Shown here one piece after another: positions 21,401 to 28,473 of a stretch of DNA of 64,000 nucleotides. The notes beneath the pieces are model-generated. The model saw only the letters and a program-made list of their open reading frames with translations. It did no database searches and was not told the DNA's origin. Made by a program: the position numbers and the translations under genes. The stretch spans positions 310,001 through 374,000 of the forward strand of contig NZ_KE384490.1 of the NCBI RefSeq assembly GCF_000426045.1. Reading direction: 5' to 3'. Each line of letters begins with the position of its first letter. Position 1 is the first letter of the stretch. This stretch comes from Marmoricola sp. URHB0036. Its GTDB lineage: Bacteria; Actinomycetota; Actinomycetes; Propionibacteriales; Nocardioidaceae.

Positions 21401-24400
21401 GAACGAGTGCGCCTGTGCCTCTTCGTCGCCGACCCAGACGCGGGCGAAGTCCTCGCGGACGCTGGCCCAGCGGTCGTCGAGCACCACGGCGCGGCGCGCG
21501 TCGAAGGACGGCGCCACCTTGCGGGCCCAGTCAGAGCCCAGCTCGGACTCGACGAGCTGCACCAGCTCGGCGTCGAGATCCTCCTCGGCCTCGGCCACTC
21601 CGGCGTCGGCCAGCCCGAGCTTGCCGAGCAGGTGGCGCGCGGTGGAGGCGAGTACGCCGTTCTCGCCGGTGATCGACGCGGTGATCTCGTCGAGCGCGGC
21701 CGAGTCGACCATCGCGCCCTCGCCACCGCCACCGGTCGCCGGCATCGTGACCTGGACGCCCTGCGCCTGGCCGACCGCCTGGACGGCGTGGTCGACGACA
21801 GCGGGGAGGTCCTTGAGGTCGATCTCGTAGCCCAGCGAACCCCCACGGGTCGACGACCCGTCGCGGAGACCCGCAGCCAGCTCGGCCTGCACGTGGGTGA
21901 CCCAGCCCGGGCCGAGCTGCCAGGTGTCTCTGACGCGGTCGGCGATCGCGGCGGGTTTCGACCCGGCCGCGCCGGCGAACTTGCGCAGCGTCTCCTGCAC
22001 GGCCTCGGTCAGCACCGGTCCGAACGCGGAGTAGGTGCGGGCCAGCTTGGTCACCGTCACCGACAGCGCCTTCCAGTCCGCCTCGGCGGCACCGTCGATG
22101 GCCCCGAGGCCGAGCTCGGCCCCGAGGTCGACGAGCAGCTGGTTGCGGCGTGAGGAGACGCCGTCGCACAGCGCCTCGATCGTGTCGGCCTGGCCGATCT
22201 GGTCGGGACGCACCTTGGTCCGCAGCGCGGCCAGGGTCGTGGTGGCGTCGGCCGCGGTGTAGGTGAGGTCGGCCGGGCGGTCGGCGCCGGCAGCGGCGGT
22301 GGGAGCCGCCGGCGCGGCGGCCGGTGCGGCGGCCGTCTCGGGGGTGGTCTCGGGGGCTCGTTCCTCGCCCTCCTCGACCACATCCTCGTCGTCGTCCACG
22401 GTCGGGGTGTCGGTCGCGAAGACGACGCCGGCGTCACGGGAGGAGTTCAGGATCGAGGGCGCGATCCCGTCGTACGACGGGAGCTTGACGGTGTTGGCCG
22501 CCAGGTTGGCCAGGGTCGGTGCGTTGGCCACGCCGACCTCGACGAACTGCTCGATGGCCAGGCCGTCGGGGAGCATGCCGAAGAGCAGGTCCTGGGTCTC
22601 GATCCAGCGCACCGGGCTGGCGAACTGCCACGCGAGCAGCTCGATCAGCAGCGTGCGGCCGAGGCGGGCCGGGTCGGCCTCCCAGGTCGCCCAGTCCTCC
22701 AGTGCCGGCTCGAGCAGGGGCGAGTGGACGTACGACGCCACCTCCTCGACGAACTCCTTGTCGAGGGAGAACAACCGCGGCACCAGGTTGGGGATGTAGC
22801 GACCCACGAGCACCGACGGGTCGATGGTCTCGGGGAGCAGGTCGTCGAGCTTCGCGCGGAAGTCGGCGACACCCGCGTGCAGCTCGGAGGAGTGGAACGG
22901 CACGTCGATGCCCGGCACCAGGATGAAGGCCGGCTTGCCGCCGTGGCGTGCGCGGAGCTCCTCGACGGCGTCCTCGAGGGCCTCGAGACCGGCGACGGTG
23001 CCGGCGATGGCGTACTGCGAGCCACGCAGGTTGTAGTTGACGATCTGGATGAACTCGCCCGCGTCGTCAGCGACGGACGCCACGAACTCAGCGACGTCGT
23101 CGTCGGCCAGACCCAGCTGCGAGGGCCGGATGGCCGCGAGCCGGTAGTTGCTGCGGCCGTGCGCGTCGCGCGGCACCAGGTGGTGCATGGCCATGCCGCG
23201 TCGGAAGACGATCTCCAGCAGCGCCTCGAGGGGCAGGATGCCGGTGACCGCGGCGAGGGCGTTGTACTCGCCGACCGAGTGGCCGCACGTGATGGCGCCC
23301 TCGACGAAGACGCCGGCCTCACGCATCTCGGCCACCTGCGCCACCGCGAGAGTGGCCATCGCGACCTGCGTGAACTGGGTCAGGAAGAGCACGCCGTCGG
23401 GGTGGCGGTGCAGCTCTCCGTCGGCCCACAGCTCGGTCGGGTTGTCGCGCACCACGGCGAGGATCGAGAAGCCGAGCGCGTCGCGGGTGTGCGCGTCGGC
23501 GCGGTCCCAGACCCCGCGGGCGGCGGCCGAGCGCGAGCGGGCCTCGAGGCCCATGCCCTGGCTCTGGATGCCCTGGCCCGGGAAGGCGTACGCCGTGCGC
23601 GGGGCGGCGACGACGGCCTCGGCGACCATCACCAGCTCGCCACCGTCCTCGGTGAGGGCTCGGCAGCTGACCTCGATGACGGTGTCACCGGCCAGCACGC
23701 CGGTGCGCTCGACGGAGATCTCCACCTCGGCACCGGGCTGGAGCGGCGCGACCCAGCGGGCCAGCCAGCTGCGCAGGGCGCGCGGGTGCTGGGTGGCGCG
23801 GACGGAGGCGGCTGCGCGCTGGGCGACGGCCGAGAGCCACATGCCGTGCGCGATCGGGGCGTCGAAGCCCGCGAGCCGCGCCGCGGCGAGGTCGGTGTGC
23901 AGCGGGTTGTGGTCGCCGCTGACCGCGGCGAAGGCGCCCATGTGGGTCGGCGCGGTCACGGTGAACCGGTCGAGACGGGCGCGGGTGGCCTCCTTGGCCG
24001 GCTTGGCCAGGGGCGCCGGGGCGGTCAGCTCGGCCGCGCCGGTGCGTCCGCGCACCATGAAGCGCTCGAAGAGGCGGGCGACGAGGACGTCTTCGCCGTC
24101 GGTGGTGGTCCAGATGCGGACCTCGACGCTGATCACCTGGCCGGCCGTGGTGTCGACGACGCCGGCGCGGGTGGCCGAGACCTGCAGCTCGCAGGCCGCG
24201 GTCGGGAGGGTGCCCACCGTGATCCGGTGGTCGAGGTGCACCAGGTCGAGCAGGCCCTCGACCGCACCGATGCAGGCGAAGACAGCCGGCCAGGCCAGAC
24301 CGACGAGGGCGTCGGGAACGGCCTCGGCCGCGGGGTCGGTGAGGCCGTCGCCCTTGCGGGTGCGGGCCGGGTCGGTGACACCGACGTGGTCGGCCACGAG

Positions 24401-27400
24401 CTCCGGGGTCCACTGCACCGTGGTCCGAGTGGTGCCGTCTGCGACCTCGGGCAGGTGACCGCCCGCGGTCAGGGCGAGCAGCTCGCCCATCGCGGCGCTG
24501 GCGGCGGACTCGCTGATCACCGGCAGCCGACCCTCGGGGATGCCGGAGAGGTCGACGGCCAGGGCGAGGTCGCCGTGCGTGAGCGGGACTCGAAGAGTGG
24601 CGGTCGCGCTTCCCTCGAGCTCGAAGGAGTGCGTGACGCCCTCGAGTCGGTGCAGCGGGTTGGTGATGACGCGTCCGGCCCACACCACGTCGTGGGAGTC
24701 GGCGGCGGCGTCGAGCAGGGTGGTGCCCTCGCCCACGGTGGTGCGGCTGGTGGCGACCTGCGGCGTCACGTCGTGGGACTCGAGGTCGGCGATGATCGCG
24801 GCCTCGAACCGGTCGAGCAGGTCGGCGACCGGCTCGTCCTTGGTGGTGATGCCGGCAACGGAGACCGGGCCCGGGATGACGATGACCTGGGCGGCGTCGT
24901 ACGCCTCGTCGTGGGCCTGCCACAACGAGTCCGAGCGCCACCAGCGACGCACGTCGGCATCGATGACCGGCACGAAGTTGACCGGCTTGCCCGGGCGGCG
25001 GCAGACCTCGGTGAAGAAGGGCACGTCGGCGGGGTGCAGGACGCAGGTGGCGGCCTCGGGGTACGTCGCGACCAGCTGGTCGACCGTCGCGGACGGGTCG
25101 ACCTGGTCGATGACGAGCCGCTCGATCGGGCCGGACGCGGCCGGGTGCACGCGGGCGACCGCGCGGTCGAGCATCAGCTCGAACCGCTCGAGGGAGGTGT
25201 CGAGCCAGTCGTGGCCGTGGCTGCTGGTCGCGACCAGGTCGGGATCGACCGCCCGCGGACCCGCCAGGTCGAGGTAGCGGCGCAGCCACTGCTCGTAGGT
25301 CATCTCCGCGACGTCGCCGAAGTAGTGCTTGCTGGTCAGGGCCATCGCGGCGACCAGCTCGTCCTTGCGCGCGGTTGCGGCCTCGGCGTCGCCGGCGACC
25401 TGGTCGAGCAGGGCGCCGCAGCGGGAGGCCGCGTTGTCGATCTCGTGGATGTCGGCGCCGAGCTGGCTGCGACCGGAGGTCACGTCGCCGGCGCTGCGGC
25501 CGGCCCCGACCCAGCCGCCGTTCTCGTCCCGGGTGATGCCGGGCGTGGCCACGAGCAGGTCCTTGACCGACTCGGAGGTGGTGGCCTCCCGGGTCGCCAT
25601 CGCAGCCGTGCCGACGAGCACGCCGTCGACCGGCATGGCCGCCTCGCCGTGCGCGGTGGCCCACTGGCCGGTGAGGTAGTCGACCGCTCGCTCCGGCGTA
25701 CCGATGCCGCCGCCGACGCAGACCACGAGGTTCTCGACGTTGCGCAGCTCGGCGTACGTCGCCAGCAGCAGCTCGTCGAGGTCCTCCCAGGAGTGGTGTC
25801 CCCCCGCGACACCACCCTCGATGTGGGCGATGACCTTGTGATCGAGGGTCTCGACCTCCTTGGCGATGGCCACGACCTGGCGGATCTGCTTGACCGTGCC
25901 CGGCTTGAACACGACGTGGGCGATGCCCGCCTCGTGCAGGTCCTCGATGATGGCGACGGCGTCCTCGAGGTCGGGGATGCCGGCACTGATCACAAGGCCG
26001 TCGAACGGCGCTCCGGCCTGGCGCGCCTTCTGGAGCAGGCGCTGGCCACCGACCTGCATCTTCCACAGGTAGGGGTCGAGGAACAGGGTGTTGAACTGCG
26101 CCGTGCGGCCCTCGTCGAGCAGCTCGGTCAGCCGAGCGACGTTGGTGTCGAAGATCTCCTCGCTGACCTGGCCGCCGCCGGCGAGCTCGGCCCAGTGGCC
26201 GGCGTTGGCGGCAGCCGCCACGATCTCGGGGTCGACGGTGGTCGGCGTCATGCCGGCGAGCAGGATCGGGGACTTGCCGGTGAGGCGGGTGAAGGCGGTG
26301 TCGACGACGGGCTTGCCGTCGCCGCGGTCGATCAGGCCCGGGGCATGGGACGACCAGTCGGCAGCGAGCGCGATCTCGGCGCCGGGGGTGAAGAGCGCGT
26401 CGCGACCCTTCTCGGTGGCAGCGGGGATCACCGTGACGCCGCGCCCGCGCAGGGCGCGACCGGTCATGTTGGCCGAGAGGGTGGACGGGCCGAGGTCGAC
26501 GACCCAGCGGGTACCCCCTTGTTGTGTGAGGGGACGTACGGCATCGGTCAGCTGGCGCGGCCAGTCGACGGTGTCGACGCAGATGGCGTGGGCGAGGTTC
26601 TCGGCCAGACCGGCGTCCAGGTCGCAGGCCTCGGCCCACTCGCGGACCAGGTCGACGGCCGGCGCGAGGGCCGGGTGGTGGAAGCCGAGGGCGACCGGGA
26701 GCGCCTCGACGACGGGGCTGAAGGCGCGACCGCCGCGGGTCTTCGCCTCGAGCTCGGCGGCGTCGGCGTCGGTCCGCTTCTGGATCGCGGCCCGGAAGCG
26801 GCGCAGGGCTGCGGGCGAGCCGCTCACGACGACGCGGCGGGGGCCGTTGATCGCGGAGATGGCCGGGGCGTCCTGGCCCGAGGTGGCCGCGACGAGCAGG
26901 CCCTCGAGCTCCGCGGGGGTGGCGCCGGTGACGGCGAGCATCGGGGTCTCGTCGTGCTGCTGTCCGTGAGGGACGAGGCCGGCACGGCGTCCTGCGATGG
27001 TGGCGGCGGCGCCGATCAGGCGGGCGATCGCCATGAGTTCGACATCACTGCGGCCGCTCTCGCTCTCGCGGCGTCCGGCGAACGCGGCGACGCCGAGAAT
27101 GCCCTGGCTGTGGCCGACTGCGGCGACCGGGCCGATGGCGGCCAGGTCGAGCCCCTCGTCGCGCAGCTGGTCGAGGGTGGCGAGCTGGGTGAGCAGCACG
27201 CCGGGCAGCGACAGGCTGCCGTTCTGGAGGTCACCGGTGGCGGGGACGATGTCGTCCTGGAGCCAGCGGTGCGGCTCGAACGGGCGGGGGAGCGCAGCGG
27301 CCAGCTGCGTGCTGACGGGCTTGACGAGACGCGCCGACTCCTCGACGAGCGCGCCGATCCGGTCGGTGCGCTGGTCCTCCTCGACCAGGTCGCGCAGGGT

Positions 27401-27547
27401 CGCGAACCAGTCGGTGCCCTGCCCGCCGAAGGTCACGGCGAACTCCTCGCCGGCGCCCGTCTGGTTGTTCAGCCGGTCGGCCAGGGACTGCCCGTGGGAG
27501 GGGGTCGTGGAGGGGTGGGAGGTGCTGCTCGGGGGTGCCTGAGTCAT
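18425..27547 (-). CDS. fas: Type I fatty acid synthase (bacterial FAS-I)
   Basis: A 3040-residue single-chain fatty acid synthase of the mycobacterial FAS-I type, carrying out de novo acyl-CoA synthesis from acetyl- and malonyl-CoA in the cytosol. Domains in order are acetyltransferase (GHSQG, Ser147), enoyl reductase (LLAGMTPTTVDPEIV near 425), MaoC-type dehydratase (DHNPLHTD near 1210), malonyl/palmitoyl transferase (GHSVGEY, Ser1424), carrier domain (DGVSSRRNQ, phosphopantetheine serine 1798 or 1799), ketoreductase (VVTGAAPGSIAG near 2095) and ketosynthase (active Cys2689 in VAACATAAVS; LTGHAKGG histidine). All catalytic motifs checked are present and the length is normal. The ATG at 27547 faces an SDR gene. 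The downstream acpS overlaps its stop. An inverted repeat at 27578-27603 lies in the shared upstream region. Confidence 0.97.
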   Translation of the reverse strand: MTQAPPSSTSHPSTTPSHGQSLADRLNNQTGAGEEFAVTFGGQGTDWFATLRDLVEEDQRTDRIGALVEESARLVKPVSTQLAAALPRPFEPHRWLQDDIVPATGDLQNGSLSLPGVLLTQLATLDQLRDEGLDLAAIGPVAAVGHSQGILGVAAFAGRRESESGRSDVELMAIARLIGAAATIAGRRAGLVPHGQQHDETPMLAVTGATPAELEGLLVAATSGQDAPAISAINGPRRVVVSGSPAALRRFRAAIQKRTDADAAELEAKTRGGRAFSPVVEALPVALGFHHPALAPAVDLVREWAEACDLDAGLAENLAHAICVDTVDWPRQLTDAVRPLTQQGGTRWVVDLGPSTLSANMTGRALRGRGVTVIPAATEKGRDALFTPGAEIALAADWSSHAPGLIDRGDGKPVVDTAFTRLTGKSPILLAGMTPTTVDPEIVAAAANAGHWAELAGGGQVSEEIFDTNVARLTELLDEGRTAQFNTLFLDPYLWKMQVGGQRLLQKARQAGAPFDGLVISAGIPDLEDAVAIIEDLHEAGIAHVVFKPGTVKQIRQVVAIAKEVETLDHKVIAHIEGGVAGGHHSWEDLDELLLATYAELRNVENLVVCVGGGIGTPERAVDYLTGQWATAHGEAAMPVDGVLVGTAAMATREATTSESVKDLLVATPGITRDENGGWVGAGRSAGDVTSGRSQLGADIHEIDNAASRCGALLDQVAGDAEAATARKDELVAAMALTSKHYFGDVAEMTYEQWLRRYLDLAGPRAVDPDLVATSSHGHDWLDTSLERFELMLDRAVARVHPAASGPIERLVIDQVDPSATVDQLVATYPEAATCVLHPADVPFFTEVCRRPGKPVNFVPVIDADVRRWWRSDSLWQAHDEAYDAAQVIVIPGPVSVAGITTKDEPVADLLDRFEAAIIADLESHDVTPQVATSRTTVGEGTTLLDAAADSHDVVWAGRVITNPLHRLEGVTHSFELEGSATATLRVPLTHGDLALAVDLSGIPEGRLPVISESAASAAMGELLALTAGGHLPEVADGTTRTTVQWTPELVADHVGVTDPARTRKGDGLTDPAAEAVPDALVGLAWPAVFACIGAVEGLLDLVHLDHRITVGTLPTAACELQVSATRAGVVDTTAGQVISVEVRIWTTTDGEDVLVARLFERFMVRGRTGAAELTAPAPLAKPAKEATRARLDRFTVTAPTHMGAFAAVSGDHNPLHTDLAAARLAGFDAPIAHGMWLSAVAQRAAASVRATQHPRALRSWLARWVAPLQPGAEVEISVERTGVLAGDTVIEVSCRALTEDGGELVMVAEAVVAAPRTAYAFPGQGIQSQGMGLEARSRSAAARGVWDRADAHTRDALGFSILAVVRDNPTELWADGELHRHPDGVLFLTQFTQVAMATLAVAQVAEMREAGVFVEGAITCGHSVGEYNALAAVTGILPLEALLEIVFRRGMAMHHLVPRDAHGRSNYRLAAIRPSQLGLADDDVAEFVASVADDAGEFIQIVNYNLRGSQYAIAGTVAGLEALEDAVEELRARHGGKPAFILVPGIDVPFHSSELHAGVADFRAKLDDLLPETIDPSVLVGRYIPNLVPRLFSLDKEFVEEVASYVHSPLLEPALEDWATWEADPARLGRTLLIELLAWQFASPVRWIETQDLLFGMLPDGLAIEQFVEVGVANAPTLANLAANTVKLPSYDGIAPSILNSSRDAGVVFATDTPTVDDDEDVVEEGEERAPETTPETAAAPAAAPAAPTAAAGADRPADLTYTAADATTTLAALRTKVRPDQIGQADTIEALCDGVSSRRNQLLVDLGAELGLGAIDGAAEADWKALSVTVTKLARTYSAFGPVLTEAVQETLRKFAGAAGSKPAAIADRVRDTWQLGPGWVTHVQAELAAGLRDGSSTRGGSLGYEIDLKDLPAVVDHAVQAVGQAQGVQVTMPATGGGGEGAMVDSAALDEITASITGENGVLASTARHLLGKLGLADAGVAEAEEDLDAELVQLVESELGSDWARKVAPSFDARRAVVLDDRWASVREDFARVWVGDEEAQAHSFANVDAAAKRQAEWWLNRAKREKRTDVEAFYASVGEGEQEWHDEVAVVTGAAPGSIAGAVVADLLRGGATVVATTSRLDKARLTFFRELYRDHASTGAALWVLPANLASFADVDALVEWISSPVVETAGGQKTELRPALAPTLVFPFAAPPVQGTAADAGSRAEVEFRILLWGVERLVTGLAAQGADHRIGRRVHVVLPGSPNRGMFGGDGAYGEAKAAFDAFVTRWQAEKDWAQRVSLAHAHIGWVRGTGLMGHNDPLVDAVTAAGVRTWSPQEMAAELLALCTPESRAAAAEAPVVTDLTGGLGDAQLDMAALSKQAQAAAAEPVETPVSDDTLLAMTHPAGWGTEQPTMDWPSIKAKPEDLVVIVGAGEVGPVGSMRTRFEMEVEDNLSPAGVLELAWTTGLIVWEQQPKAGWHDVASGEPLTEAEVVEKYAEQIEGGVGIRRYRDDGSMVDNTAPLVVPVFLEEDTSFVVRTRDEADAFVEADPSKTRITPTEDGDWLVTRLAGSQIRVPRRFKLSRFVGAQVPDGFDPKVWGLGSMTESVDRLAAWNLVATVDAFISSGFEPAELLRWIHPTKFANTQGTGIGGMQSTRKMYVDALLGEQPPNDVLQEALPNVIAAHTVQAYLGGYGAMVHPVAACATAAVSVEEGVDKIRLDKASVVVAGGFDDLGIEGILGFGNMSATADTAEMLAKGIDERHVCRPNDRRRGGFVEGQGGGTVVLARGDVALEMGLPVLGVIAYAGSFADGIHTSIPAPGMGALGAGIGGSSSPLAKGLASVGLSADDLAVVSKHDTSTAANDPNESTLHEKLAESLGRSAGNPLFVVSQKSLTGHAKGGAAAFQINGLCQMLASGTLPPNRGLDCVDEDLAEHEHLVWLRRSLETGPFKAGVLTSLGFGHVSAMVAVAHPGAFVASLSRSERDRWLAAATARLVAGEARRLDAMTGGAPLFEKAEKRRFASADMADTKADETAMLVDPAARLGDNGVYARAAR

Positions 27548-27577
27548 ATGAGGAGTACATCATGTTCTCCGTGCGAA

Positions 27578-27603
27578 CCTGAAATCCTCCTCGCATTTTC
27601 AGG
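27578..27603. promoter_or_regulatory. Inverted repeat upstream of fas
   Basis: CCTGAAA-N12-TTTCAGG forms perfect 7-base arms about 30 bases upstream of the FAS-I start, in the 125-base gap to the divergent SDR gene. FAS-I genes in mycobacteria are controlled by a dedicated regulator that binds palindromes, so this is a reasonable operator candidate, but no regulator gene is adjacent. Confidence 0.3.
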
Positions 27604-27672
27604 GAGGTCTTCGTCACCTTTCCCGCTACCCGTTGGTACACCCGCGAGTAGCCTCCCGAGTAGCCTCCGGGC

Positions 27673-28473
27673 ATGGCCCTCCCCACCCCCAAACCCCGCC
27701 ACGTCGCCGTCGTCACCGGTGCCTCCAAGGGCATCGGCGCCGAGATCGCGAAGGAGCTCTCGCGTCGCGGGCACGAGCTGGCGCTCGTGGCCCGGTCGAC
27801 CCCGCAGCTCGAGTCGCTTGCTGCCGAGCTCGACACCCCGGCCCACGTGATCACGGCCGACCTGTCCGACCGCGCCGCCCGGTCGAGCCTGCTCGGCGAG
27901 ATCGAGGCGCGCGGCCTGACGCCGCAGATCCTGGTCAACAACGCCGGCTTCTCCACGATGGGTCCGGTCCACAAGAGCGACCCCGAGGTCGAGGAGGGCC
28001 TGCTCGAGCTCGACGTCGTCGCCCTGGCCGACCTCTGCGCGCGCTTCCTGCCCGGCATGGTCGAGCGCGGCACGGGCGCGGTGCTCAACGTCGCCTCCAC
28101 CGCCGCGTTCCAGCCGCTGCCCGGCCAGGCGGCGTACGGCGCTGCCAAGGCGTTCGTGCTCTCCTACACGCGCAGCATCGCCGCCGAGCTCCAGGGCACC
28201 GGCGTCCGGGCGACCGCCCTGTGCCCCGGGCCGGTCGAGACCGACTTCGGCAAGACGGCGGGCTTCACCTCGAAGGAGGAGAAGGAGTCACTCCCGCAGA
28301 TCATGTGGGTGCCGGCTCCGGAGGTGGCCCGTGCCGCGGTCGCGGGCATGGAGGCCGGCAAGGTCGTGGTCATCCCGGGTGCCGCCAACAAGGTGGGGGC
28401 CGCCTTCTCCACGATCGCCCCGAAGAAGCCGCTCGCCTGGATCCTGGCCAAGAACCACCCCGGGCTCCGGTGA
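27673..28473 (+). CDS. Short-chain dehydrogenase/reductase (SDR)
   Basis: A 266-residue classical SDR that would use NAD(P)H. It has TGASKGIG (residues 15-22) for cofactor binding, an NNAG motif (about 97-100), a catalytic serine in NVASTAAF and YGAAK (Tyr155, Lys159). A PGPVETDF segment follows the active site, as usual. The arginine after the second strand (LALVARST) suggests NADP preference, which is inference. It is transcribed divergently from FAS-I, so a link to acyl or lipid metabolism is possible but unproven. Its 3' end is overlapped on the opposite strand by the tail of the FAD-TPR fusion gene. Confidence 0.85.
   Translation: MALPTPKPRHVAVVTGASKGIGAEIAKELSRRGHELALVARSTPQLESLAAELDTPAHVITADLSDRAARSSLLGEIEARGLTPQILVNNAGFSTMGPVHKSDPEVEEGLLELDVVALADLCARFLPGMVERGTGAVLNVASTAAFQPLPGQAAYGAAKAFVLSYTRSIAAELQGTGVRATALCPGPVETDFGKTAGFTSKEEKESLPQIMWVPAPEVARAAVAGMEAGKVVVIPGAANKVGAAFSTIAPKKPLAWILAKNHPGLR

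Noticed and set aside
18680-27850. Long plus-strand frames across the FAS-I gene
   Set aside because: They lie opposite the fully motif-supported FAS-I, lack any family signature and shift composition with the sense codons, so they are shadows of that gene.
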